DNA from: Chitinophagales bacterium
GTDB lineage: Bacteria; Bacteroidota; Bacteroidia; Chitinophagales; CAIOSU01
Assembly: GCA_026003335.1 (NCBI GenBank)
Contig: BPHB01000002.1
Location: 1,045,363 to 1,109,362, forward strand
Reading direction: 5' to 3'
Length of the DNA: 64,000 nt
The position numbers were made by a program, and so were the translations under genes. Below the pieces are notes generated by a model. That model was not told where the DNA came from. It saw nothing but the letters and a program-made list of their open reading frames with translations, and did not search any database. Below, piece by piece: positions 1-8,193 of the stretch (position 1 is the stretch's first letter; each line of letters starts with the position of its first letter).

Positions 1-597
1 GAACGATATAGGGCGGAAAAATACTCCTTCCACCTTTTGCAATGCGGAGGAGGGTATCAGTTTATGACCAAGAAGGACTTCGCCCCCCTGATAAACACAT
101 TTTTGAATCAGCGCTCTAAAAAGCGCCTGACGCGGGCTGCTCTGGAAACTCTATCTATCATAGCCTATAAACAACCGATTACCAAAGCTGAGATAGAGCA
201 GATTCGCGGAGTAAATTGTGATTACACCATACAGAAGCTTTTGGAAAAAGAGCTTATTGTTATAGCCGGCCGTGCTGACACACTGGGGCATCCACTGACT
301 TACGGTACCAGCCAGCTGTTTATGGACTATTTCGGCATCAACTCTCCAGCCGACCTTCCCAAATTGCGTGAAATAGACGCTTCTCATGAAAACGAAATTG
401 GAAACGCTCCAGCAATAGAAGAGGAAGAGCTCTTGCTGCAGGAAAACCCGCGCGAGAGCAATGATACCGGAGAACAAGAACAATCTGAGGTAGAAGAGGA
501 CATCCCCACGAATACACGTGCAGAACGGCTGGCAGAGAGGGCAGCGGCTCTGAACCAGGCGGCTCTCAAGAGCAACAGCGCAGATGTGGTTTCCTGA
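1..597 (+). CDS. scpB: Segregation and condensation protein B, 5'-truncated
   Basis: ScpB is the winged-helix kleisin-binding subunit of the bacterial condensin SMC-ScpA-ScpB, which compacts and segregates the chromosome. The reading frame is open from base 1, so the N-terminal winged helix is partly outside the window. The visible part has the family's second winged helix, with the motifs AYKQPITKAEIEQIRG and GRADTLGHPLTYGTS at about residues 55 to 105 counted from base 1. The first internal start codon (TTG at 37) lies inside the conserved GGYQF stretch and is not the true start. The acidic, Glu-rich C-terminal tail after about residue 135 is a variable extension. A pseudouridine synthase gene follows 75 bp downstream on the same strand; scpB-rlu adjacency is common in bacteria. 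Confidence 0.93.
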   Translation, partial: ERYRAEKYSFHLLQCGGGYQFMTKKDFAPLINTFLNQRSKKRLTRAALETLSIIAYKQPITKAEIEQIRGVNCDYTIQKLLEKELIVIAGRADTLGHPLTYGTSQLFMDYFGINSPADLPKLREIDASHENEIGNAPAIEEEELLLQENPRESNDTGEQEQSEVEEDIPTNTRAERLAERAAALNQAALKSNSADVVS

Positions 598-672
598 GGC
601 CCTCCTTGCCGGAGCAACAAAATATTATTAACGATCTCTGCTCATAAGCGCAGTTTTCCCCAACTTTATCTT

Positions 673-1548
673 ATGCCTGACAATAAGAACCCTTACGGAG
701 GGAACTTTGAAAAATTTTACCGCAAGAAAAAGCGTTCTTCCGCCTCCGGTAGCGCATCACCCCAGCGTAGGAAAAAGAAAAAAAGAGCTTCCCCGCAGTC
801 ACCCGCCCAAAGTGTAGCCTCTCCTTCGCCTGAAAAAGTAAACTACCGCCTGAACAAATACCTTGCTCATGCCGGCATAGCCTCGCGCAGGGAAGCCGAT
901 GAGCTGATAAAACAAGGTTTGGTAACCGTAAACGGAAAGGTCATTACTCAAATGGGCTATTCCGTTCAGCCGGGAGACATCGTTCGTTTCAAAGGCAGTA
1001 TTATTAGCCCGGAGCGCAAAGTGTATATCCTTTTAAATAAACCCAAAGACTACATCACCACTACCTGTGATGAGCGTAACCGCAAAACGGTACTTGACCT
1101 GATAAAAGGGGCTACTCCCTACCGCGTGTATCCGGTGGGGCGCCTTGACCGAAATACCACCGGACTGCTGCTGTTGACCAATGATGGGGATTTGGCTCAG
1201 AAATTATCCCATCCCCGTCATGAAGTAAAAAAAGTCTATGCTGCCCGCCTGGATAAAGCACTGCATCCTGAAGATCGCCTGCAGATGATGAAGGGCATAC
1301 AGTTGGAAGAAGGACTGGCAAAAGCCGATGCTGTTGAATACACCGACCCCAATGACGCTTCCCGGATTGGCCTGGAAATACATATCGGATGGAATCGTGT
1401 CATCCGCAGAATGTTTGAGCAATTAGGCTACCAAGTGCTGCAGCTTGACAGGGTAAGCTATGCAGGCCTGACAAAAAAAAATCTGCCTCGTGGCAAATGG
1501 AGATTTCTTACGCGTAAGGAAATCATCATGCTAAAACATTTTTCCTGA
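673..1548 (+). CDS. RluB/RsuA-family 23S rRNA pseudouridine synthase
   Basis: This enzyme isomerises a specific uridine to pseudouridine in rRNA; the RluB/RsuA family is the best match. A lysine- and serine-rich low-complexity N-terminus (residues 1 to 55) precedes an S4 RNA-binding domain at about 56 to 103 (NKYLAHAGIASRREADELI). The catalytic domain follows, with the signature GRLDRNTTGLLLLTNDGD and the catalytic Asp at 159. The basic N-terminal extension is typical of Bacteroidota members and probably contacts rRNA. The ATG at 673 is the first start and sits 75 bp after scpB. Whether the target is the RluB or the RluE/RluF position cannot be told from sequence, so no symbol is given. Confidence 0.9.
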   Translation: MPDNKNPYGGNFEKFYRKKKRSSASGSASPQRRKKKKRASPQSPAQSVASPSPEKVNYRLNKYLAHAGIASRREADELIKQGLVTVNGKVITQMGYSVQPGDIVRFKGSIISPERKVYILLNKPKDYITTTCDERNRKTVLDLIKGATPYRVYPVGRLDRNTTGLLLLTNDGDLAQKLSHPRHEVKKVYAARLDKALHPEDRLQMMKGIQLEEGLAKADAVEYTDPNDASRIGLEIHIGWNRVIRRMFEQLGYQVLQLDRVSYAGLTKKNLPRGKWRFLTRKEIIMLKHFS

Positions 1549-1605
1549 GCCTATTGCGCAAGGGCAGATGTATCCTTTTTCTGGATTACTTTGCCGAAAC
1601 AAAAT

Positions 1606-2835
1606 ATGTCACTAAAAAAACAACCGAATATCCTCGTGCTGGGTGCCGGGATGGTGGGCAGCGCCATTGCCCTTGACCTGGCTGAAACGTATCCGGTCAC
1701 AGCCGCTGACATCAGTGCTTCTGCGCTGGCTCCGTTAAAAGGACGTATAAAGACCCTGCGCTGTGACCTGTCCGATAGAACATGGTTAAAAAAGCTGGCT
1801 GCAAAATATGAGCTGGTCATCGGAGCCGTTCCCGGACATATGGGTTTTAAAACCGCGCGAACAGTGATTGAAGCCGGTCGTCCCCTGGTTGATATTTCTT
1901 TTTTTCCTGAAGATGCTTTTTTGCTTAACCGCCTTGCTGAGGCTCGGGGAGTTACTGCAATCGTGGATTGTGGCATAGCTCCCGGTTTCAGCAACATGAT
2001 TGCAGGGTATCACCATCAGCTGATGTGTATAACCAGCTTCACTTGCTATGTGGGAGGCATCCCCAAAAATCCGGAGCCCCCGTTTTACTACAAAGCACCT
2101 TTTTCCCCGATAGATGTAATAGAAGAATATACACGTCCGGCAAGGCTGATGGTAGATTCGGTGGAGGTAATTAAAGAACCCCTCACCGATGTGGAAACAC
2201 TGTATTTTAAAAACATAGGACACCTGGAAGCATTTAATACCGATGGACTGCGTACGCTGCTGCAGACGGTCAGCATTCCGAACATGAAGGAAAAAACCTT
2301 ACGCTACCCCGGGCATGCTGAGAAAATACAGTTATTGCGCAAAGCAGGTTTTTTTTCCCAAACCCCAGTGATGGTAAACGGAAAAAAAATTACTCCCTTT
2401 GACATGACAGCAGCCTTACTTTTTCCGCTATGGAAGCTGAAGCCGGGCGAGCCCGAATACACTCTCATGCGCATCGTCCTGCATGGTCATGAAAACGGCC
2501 AACAGGTGGAATATCGGTATGCATTGTTTGATACGTATGATGAAAAAACAGGCATTACTTCTATGGCGCGCACTACCGGTTATACCTGCACAGCCGTTGC
2601 TCGTCTGGTAGCTGAAGGCATCTATACACAACCGGGGATATCCCCTCCCGAATATGTGGGCGCCCGAAGTATTTGTTTTGACTACATTTTGCGCTACCTT
2701 AAAACAAAGGGCATTCGCATAACCCGAAAAAAGAAAGTTATCAAAGAAGCTACACCTCCTCAAACCTCACCCGGCTCACCATATACCAGAAGCGCGTCAG
2801 CAGCAATAAAGCCGCTGCGGACAGGCCGAAAATGA
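1606..2835 (+). CDS. Saccharopine dehydrogenase-like NAD(P)-binding oxidoreductase
   Basis: The N-terminus is a Rossmann fold with GAGMVG at residues 13 to 18, followed by the saccharopine dehydrogenase NADP-binding pattern (VDCGIAPGFSN near 125) and the C-terminal substrate domain (residues 130 to 370). The family includes saccharopine reductase/dehydrogenase and lysine 6-dehydrogenase, so a role in lysine or a related amino acid is likely but the substrate is not proven. The ATG at 1606 is preferred over an upstream in-frame TTG at 1591, because the Rossmann strand starts a few residues later. The last 86 bases overlap the 3' end of the convergent MATE gene, and the basic, low-complexity tail after about residue 370 is probably not conserved. 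Confidence 0.8.
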   Translation: MSLKKQPNILVLGAGMVGSAIALDLAETYPVTAADISASALAPLKGRIKTLRCDLSDRTWLKKLAAKYELVIGAVPGHMGFKTARTVIEAGRPLVDISFFPEDAFLLNRLAEARGVTAIVDCGIAPGFSNMIAGYHHQLMCITSFTCYVGGIPKNPEPPFYYKAPFSPIDVIEEYTRPARLMVDSVEVIKEPLTDVETLYFKNIGHLEAFNTDGLRTLLQTVSIPNMKEKTLRYPGHAEKIQLLRKAGFFSQTPVMVNGKKITPFDMTAALLFPLWKLKPGEPEYTLMRIVLHGHENGQQVEYRYALFDTYDEKTGITSMARTTGYTCTAVARLVAEGIYTQPGISPPEYVGARSICFDYILRYLKTKGIRITRKKKVIKEATPPQTSPGSPYTRSASAAIKPLRTGRK

Positions 2836-4132
2836 ATCCTACCCATATGCCGGTCAATCCCATCTCCCAGCGGAAAGCCAGCAGATAGCAGGCCGGAATC
2901 ATGATTCCCCAGTATGAAACCAGGGCTATGCACATAGGTATTTTCACATCCTGAATGCCCCGCAGGGCGCCTACTGCTGCAGCTTGCAACCCATCACTGA
3001 CCTGAAAAAATGCCGCGAGCAGAATCATGTTGGAGGCAAGCATGATCACTTCCGTATCGCGGGTATACAGTAAGGGCAGCCTGTCGCGAAAAACAATAAA
3101 TATCAAAGCAAACACCAGCTCCACAAAAATGGTCATCACAAATACCGTAGTGCCGGCCATTTTGATTTCATTTCTGTTTCGGGCGCCATAGGCATATCCG
3201 GTAAGTATGCTTCCGGCAGCCGATAACCCGCCCAGAATCATAAACGTGATGGATGCCAGTCCTATGGCAATACCATGAGCCGAAAGCTCTCTTACGCCAA
3301 TCCAGCCGCTCATGAAATGGGCAATCTGGAAAGCCGCCACTTCAAAAAAGAATTGCAGCCCCGAAGGAATACCCAGTTTGAGTACGGGGCGCACGTAACT
3401 TTTCTTCTCAAGGCGGTGTTGCTGCCGGGCGGCCTCCTTTCCCAGGAGCCCTATGCTGCGGTCAAAAGAGATATAAGCCAGAAAAGCGCTCATCATGAAA
3501 GCCCGCGTTATGGTAGTAGCCAGAGCCGCCCCGTGCACTTCCAACCGCGGCATACCCAGATTGCCGTAGATCAAAACCCAGTTGAGGAACACATTGACCA
3601 CCAGTCCGGCCAGGGTAATATACATGCCCACAGTGGTGCGTCCCAGCCCATCTACAAACTGCTTGCACACAGTAAAAACATACATAAACAGAATGGATGG
3701 CAGCAGCACCCACAGGTAGCGCAGGGCAATATCATTGACCACCTGTGCCTGCCTGAAGACATCAATAAACTGCATGCAGGCGACCGTAACTACCATGAAC
3801 ACCCCGGAGAGGATAAGGGCGATGTGCATGCCGGACTGATAAATGGCTATGGCTTTCCATTCCTGATTTTCTCCTTTGGCTTCGGAAACCAAGGTAGAAA
3901 CGGAGAAGAGAATTCCTATACCAAACAGGTTTATCAGCCAAAATACATTATGGCCAAAGCCGGAGCCGGCAATGTACTCATGCCCAAGCCCACCTATTTG
4001 CACCGTGTCAAAAAAGCCCATTAGAATCATCCCCACCTGGCCGGCAATAATGGGAATAGCCAGCCGGAGCGTTTCCTGCATTTTGGATAGATAGGCTGAC
4101 AGACTGGGCGCAGCGGAAGTGGACATAACCAT
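2750..4132 (-). CDS. MATE family multidrug/cation antiporter
   Basis: This is a polytopic inner-membrane exporter of about 460 residues, the usual size for MATE proteins. It should have 12 membrane helices arranged as two pseudo-symmetric six-helix halves. The N-terminal half starts LRLAIPIIAGQVGMILMGF and contains the typical MATE helix-1 glycines, and the second half repeats the pattern (VLKLGIPSGLQFFFEV). Such proteins export cationic drugs or metabolites in exchange for Na+ or H+. An ATG at 4132 is chosen because the frame further upstream would add about 69 hydrophilic residues and run into the neighbouring gene; ATG 4126 is equally possible. It is the last gene of the MoxR-HACD-MATE run. 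Confidence 0.88.
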   Translation of the reverse strand: MVMSTSAAPSLSAYLSKMQETLRLAIPIIAGQVGMILMGFFDTVQIGGLGHEYIAGSGFGHNVFWLINLFGIGILFSVSTLVSEAKGENQEWKAIAIYQSGMHIALILSGVFMVVTVACMQFIDVFRQAQVVNDIALRYLWVLLPSILFMYVFTVCKQFVDGLGRTTVGMYITLAGLVVNVFLNWVLIYGNLGMPRLEVHGAALATTITRAFMMSAFLAYISFDRSIGLLGKEAARQQHRLEKKSYVRPVLKLGIPSGLQFFFEVAAFQIAHFMSGWIGVRELSAHGIAIGLASITFMILGGLSAAGSILTGYAYGARNRNEIKMAGTTVFVMTIFVELVFALIFIVFRDRLPLLYTRDTEVIMLASNMILLAAFFQVSDGLQAAAVGALRGIQDVKIPMCIALVSYWGIMIPACYLLAFRWEMGLTGIWVGFIFGLSAAALLLLTRFWYMVSRVRFEEV

Positions 4133-4179
4133 GCGGGCGTGGGCAAAATTACCCTTTATGTATGTCCGTCCGCGCTTTT

Positions 4180-4773
4180 TCAGGAAGCGGACTGTAGCTT
4201 CTTTTTGCGCTGTCCCCACATGTAGAGGTATAGGCGGGGAAAGAACGGCAGGTAGGAAAGCATCACCAGGATGATTAAGCCGTTTATGACACCCACTTCC
4301 CACTGCGTAAGGCGCAAATATGAAAGCAAAATCATCCACTCGCCCGTTACCCCTACCGGATAAAGAACAATAAACAAGGTGTAGCGCAAGTAGGTAAGCA
4401 CATGAATATCCTTCCCCAGCAGCGAGATAAAATAAAAACTATACCGCACCACTTCGGTAACGGACCATGCCAGTGCAATCAGTGAGATGCCGTTCAGCCC
4501 CCACAGGGTGAGCATGTGTTGCTCCGGAAGAATATTGATAAACACCAGGACAAATATCCTTGAAAACACTTGCATGCCGGCAGCCGATACCGGAGTGTTT
4601 ACCCATTTTAGCCAGGCATGCATGATTTCCAGTACCGCTGCCACCTGGCAGATGTTTAGCACCGTAAGGGAAGCGGCATCCAGACGTCCCTTGTTGGCGA
4701 TAAATAACCCCAGAAAAATGCACCAGCCAACGGCAAGAGTGAGGTTATAGGCAATGAGGTATTTTTTTATCAT
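4180..4773 (-). CDS. HACD/PTPLA-type 3-hydroxyacyl-CoA dehydratase, eukaryote-like
   Basis: The protein has 197 residues, is almost wholly membrane-embedded (about six helices) and resembles the eukaryotic very-long-chain 3-hydroxyacyl-CoA dehydratases (yeast Phs1, human HACD1-4). Family hallmarks are all present: LEIMHAWLKWV (48 to 58), QVFSR (68 to 72), EVVRYSFY (107 to 114) and RYTLFIVLYPVGVTGE (130 to 145). The last contains the Tyr and Glu, seven residues apart, that are catalytic in Phs1 (here Y138 and E145). The C-terminal stretch SYLPFFPRLYLYM matches the last helix of HACDs, and a basic tail follows. The known reaction is dehydration of 3-hydroxyacyl-CoA to trans-2-enoyl-CoA in fatty acid elongation. 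The bacterial substrate is unknown. It lies 14 bp after moxR. Confidence 0.85.
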   Translation of the reverse strand: MIKKYLIAYNLTLAVGWCIFLGLFIANKGRLDAASLTVLNICQVAAVLEIMHAWLKWVNTPVSAAGMQVFSRIFVLVFINILPEQHMLTLWGLNGISLIALAWSVTEVVRYSFYFISLLGKDIHVLTYLRYTLFIVLYPVGVTGEWMILLSYLRLTQWEVGVINGLIILVMLSYLPFFPRLYLYMWGQRKKKLQSAS

Positions 4774-4787
4774 ACCCGGCAGCTGCT

Positions 4788-5753
4788 TCAGAACAGTTTC
4801 CTGAAGATGTCATCTACACTGATTCCTTCTGCTTCGGCTTTATAATTCTTCACCACGCGATGCCGCAGGATGGGTAGCGCCACTGCCTGTACGTCTTCAA
4901 TATCGGGGGAGTATTTACCATGAATAGCGGCATGGCATTTTGCACCCAGCACAAGATACTGAGATGCCCGGGGTCCTGCGCCCCAGGTTAAGTAGTTGTT
5001 TACAAAATCTGTTGCCTTGGGAGTGTGAGGCCGGGTTTTTGCCGCCAGCGTAACGGCATACTCCAATACATTATCCGCTACCGGAATTTTACGAATGAGC
5101 TTTTGGAAATCAAGGATATCCCTTGCATGCATACATTTGTTTACAGTGGACTCTCTCAGGGAAGTGGTGTTTTTGACTATCTCCAGCTCCTCTTCAAACT
5201 TTGGATAATCCACCACAATGTTGAACATGAAGCGGTCCAGCTGAGCTTCCGGAAGCGGATAAGTGCCTTCCTGTTCTATTGGATTTTGGGTAGCCAGCAC
5301 AAAGAAAGGCAGGTCAAGCTTGTGGGTGGTTCCTCCTGCTGTAACCGAGCGTTCCTGCATGGCCTCCAGCAGGGCTGCCTGCGTTTTTGGGGGGGTACGG
5401 TTTATCTCGTCTGCCAATACAATATTGGCGAAAATGGGGCCCCGGTTAAAGCGGAACTGGCGGTGTTCGTCCAGCACCTCGGCCCCGGTGATATCCGAGG
5501 GCATCAGGTCGGGTGTAAATTGTATCCGCTTGAAGCTAAGCTCAAGGGCCTGGGCAATGGTACTCACCAAAAGTGTTTTTGCCAGCCCCGGGACGCCCAC
5601 CAGCAGGCTATGACCATCGCAGAAAATGGATATGATTACGGTTTCAATGACCTTTTCCTGCCCTACAATGACCTTGGCAATCTCTTTTGTGAGTTTTTTA
5701 TAAGTCTCAGCCAGGGCATCTACGGCTTCCACGTCTGAAGAAAATTTATTCAT
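4788..5753 (-). CDS. MoxR-family AAA+ ATPase
   Basis: MoxR ATPases are chaperone-like AAA+ proteins that activate or assemble partner proteins, often ones with von Willebrand domains. The protein has 321 residues. Walker A is GVPGLAKT (53 to 60), Walker B is VLADEINR, the sensor 1 stretch is FVLATQNPIEQEGTYPLPEA, and the C-terminal lid closes the protein. The ATG at 5753 is preferred; the codon before it is an in-frame GTG. The DUF58 and VWA (BatA-type) genes that normally follow moxR are absent here, and an HACD-like gene follows instead. The PpiC foldase upstream matches a frequent Bacteroidota arrangement. Confidence 0.93.
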   Translation of the reverse strand: MNKFSSDVEAVDALAETYKKLTKEIAKVIVGQEKVIETVIISIFCDGHSLLVGVPGLAKTLLVSTIAQALELSFKRIQFTPDLMPSDITGAEVLDEHRQFRFNRGPIFANIVLADEINRTPPKTQAALLEAMQERSVTAGGTTHKLDLPFFVLATQNPIEQEGTYPLPEAQLDRFMFNIVVDYPKFEEELEIVKNTTSLRESTVNKCMHARDILDFQKLIRKIPVADNVLEYAVTLAAKTRPHTPKATDFVNNYLTWGAGPRASQYLVLGAKCHAAIHGKYSPDIEDVQAVALPILRHRVVKNYKAEAEGISVDDIFRKLF

Positions 5754-5824
5754 CACAGATGTTTTTAATCAGGCAAAACTAAGGTTTATGTACGGCAAAA
5801 AAGGAGCACCCCAGACCTCTGTTG

Positions 5825-7210
5825 TCAGTGATAGGTTTTTATTAATCCCTGTTGTTCATCTTTGCTTGTCCACTTCAGGAGCCAGTCACAACGGGCATAT
5901 TCATCAGCGATATGCACGTATATCTCTTTGGCTTTTTCACTCAGCCACTGGTTAAAAATGCGTTCCTTTTTCTGCTGTTCGGCCGCAGCCTGAATGCGGG
6001 AGTAGTCTTCTTTGAGATTGGCTTTATGCGGCCTGGTTTCTGATTTCAGATACATAATCCGATAGGCCTGCGTGCCTTCCGGGGTTTGAAATAGTTGCGG
6101 TTCGGAAAGCTCCCCGGGAGAAAGTTTTTCTATGGCAAAGTAATCTTCTTTGTTCAACTGATCTATTTCAAAATAGGTGTTTCCGGTAACAGGGTTTATG
6201 AGCATGCCTCCGGTATTTTTTGTTGCTTCGTCATCAGAAAATCGCGCAACAGCTTCTTCAAAAGTCAGCTGCCGGGCGATAATCAACGCGCGCACCGAGT
6301 CCAGCTTGGCACGGGCCTGAGCCAGATCGGCAGAGGTGGTTTTGGGACGAATGAGGATATGCCGCACTTTGATGCGGTTGCCCCGTTTTTCCAGTGCCTG
6401 AATGATGTGAAACCCGAATTGGGTTTCGGTAACTTCCGAAATCTCGTTGGGCTGCAGCCGGAAGGCAGCCCCTTCAAATTCAGGCACCATTTCTCCGCGC
6501 CTGATGAATCCAAGATTGCCGCAGTCATTAGCCGAGCCGGGGTCTTCGGAATAGATCTGTACCAACAGGCAAAACTCTTCCCCATTAAGAATACGTTGCC
6601 GGATTTCTTCGGCTTTTTGCCGGGCATATTCTTTTAACTCGGGATTTACAGTGGGCACTATTACAAGCTGACCCACTTCAACCTCGGCATTGAAGAACGG
6701 CAGGCTGTCTTCGGGAATGCTGTTAAAAAACTGCTTGACTTCAGCTGGGGTTATTTTTACTTCGCCCAACACCTGGTTGCGCATTTTATTGGCCAGTAGC
6801 TGTTCTTCTACATCGGTGCGAAATTCATCTTTTATCTGCAGGATGGATTTGCCATAGTATTCTTCCAGGCGTTCCTCGGAGCCTATCATGTTTACAAAGT
6901 AGCGTATGCGTTTATTCAGCTCCTCTTCTACTTCCTCCTCAGATACCGTTACACTGTCCATGGCGGCCTGCATGACCAGTAGTTTCTGCGCCAGCATTTG
7001 TTCCAGCAGGGCACATTTATATTCTGGCGGCACGCTGGCTCCTTCCAGCAGGGCCTGCTGATATTGTGTTTCTATGTCAGAGTGTAGAATGATTTTATCT
7101 CCAACGATGGCGGCAATGCCATCAATCAATACTCTCTGCTCCTGGGCCATACTATAGGTCACGGCCGCAACAGCAAAAAACGCACAGAAGAAAAGCATTC
7201 TCATCATCAT
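5825..7210 (-). CDS. SurA-like periplasmic peptidyl-prolyl isomerase (two PpiC domains)
   Basis: This is a secreted foldase of 461 residues. A signal peptide (about residues 1 to 23, cleaved near SMA-Q) precedes a SurA N-terminal chaperone region (about 25 to 160), then two parvulin domains. The first contains YSEDPGSANDCGNLGFIRRGEMV and FGFHIIQ, and the second starts VRHILIRP. SurA-type proteins escort outer-membrane proteins through the periplasm, which fits an organism rich in TonB receptors. The ATG at 7210 is preferred over a TTG at 7216. The gene ends the foldase triad and lies 71 bp before moxR. Confidence 0.9.
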   Translation of the reverse strand: MMMRMLFFCAFFAVAAVTYSMAQEQRVLIDGIAAIVGDKIILHSDIETQYQQALLEGASVPPEYKCALLEQMLAQKLLVMQAAMDSVTVSEEEVEEELNKRIRYFVNMIGSEERLEEYYGKSILQIKDEFRTDVEEQLLANKMRNQVLGEVKITPAEVKQFFNSIPEDSLPFFNAEVEVGQLVIVPTVNPELKEYARQKAEEIRQRILNGEEFCLLVQIYSEDPGSANDCGNLGFIRRGEMVPEFEGAAFRLQPNEISEVTETQFGFHIIQALEKRGNRIKVRHILIRPKTTSADLAQARAKLDSVRALIIARQLTFEEAVARFSDDEATKNTGGMLINPVTGNTYFEIDQLNKEDYFAIEKLSPGELSEPQLFQTPEGTQAYRIMYLKSETRPHKANLKEDYSRIQAAAEQQKKERIFNQWLSEKAKEIYVHIADEYARCDWLLKWTSKDEQQGLIKTYH

Positions 7211-7227
7211 GGGCAAATTAGTCTGCT

Positions 7228-8075
7228 TCAGGGATATATTTCAAACTCTTTGTTGAGTAGAGCTTCCTGATAAATGGTTTCATATGTAGAGCGCAGCAGG
7301 CGCATCTTACGGTTGTTCATCAAAATGCGGGTAATATCCGTTTTAACATAGTCTAAAGGCGCAATTTCACCTCCACTCTTGTAGTCATTCACTTTCAACA
7401 CATAAAAGTAAGCTGAGTCCGACAAGACAGCAGGCGTGCGGCTGCGGTAGAAGGCTGCTAGCTGGTCTTTGCTCACAGGGAAGCTGCTGCTGAGTATATC
7501 TGTTTCATACCAGGTAGAATCTGAAAAAGAAAAGTCTGTGGCATACTGATAACAATAATCACGCAGCAGCAGCTGGTGTTGCTCCTGCTTAGATGAAAAC
7601 CAATAGGCGAGCGAGTCCAGCTTGGGCGATTCAATCGGAGTTTTCACAAAGTGTATCTGCACTATATCCTTATCCAGTTTAAAATTAAGAGTATACTGCT
7701 CGTAGTATTCCTTTAACTCTTCAGGCGATATTATAGTATCTGTTTTCTGGAGAATGAGTTCTTGTTCATAAGCATAGAGGATCAGGGATTCGCGATAGTC
7801 ATTGACTTGCCTTTCTACATTTAGCTTTATCGGGAGGCAAGTACTCGCTGGGCTTTTTGAATCATGAGTTTGCGTTTCACCCAGTCCTTCACATATTGTC
7901 GCATAATTTCTGCGCTATCGGCTTTGCCGCCCAAGCTTTTTGCCACGGGGTCTATTTCATCATAGTAAAGGATATGGTTGCCCACCTTAGCCACAGGGCG
8001 CCCCTTTATCTCTTTGTTTTCAAAATACTTGCATGAAGTAGTAAGCAGCAGAAGGGTAAGTATAATAGTATACAT
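7228..8075 (-). pseudogene. PpiC/SurA-like lipoprotein, frameshifted into two ORFs
   Basis: Two ORFs make up one gene. The 5' part (ATG at 8075) encodes a lipoprotein signal with lipobox LTTSC, then a SurA-like N-terminus (VAKVGNHILYYDEID). It stops at 7827 after VLASR. The 3' part is open in another frame from about 7840 to 7228 and begins LNVERQVNDYRESLILYAYE, a direct continuation of the same foldase fold. One extra C in the CCC run near 7832 to 7834 would give LASPIKLNVERQ and restore a protein of about 282 residues, typical of this Bacteroidota family. It sits between two intact PpiC foldases in one operon. It is either a sequence error or a recent mutation; nothing suggests programmed shifting. 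Confidence 0.75.
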
Positions 8076-8193
8076 CCGGTTCAAGGAAGAGAATGTCCCT
8101 TGTATGTAAACGTGCGACTGACTCAGGAGCATTCAGGGGCTTGTTGTATGAGGGTTCTGTGTTGTGCTCATGCGGTTTTTTGCCGCTGAGGCA

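Noticed and set aside
3275-4024. Plus-strand 249-residue ORF
   Set aside because: It lies inside the MATE gene on the opposite strand and has no domain or signal; it is a shadow ORF.
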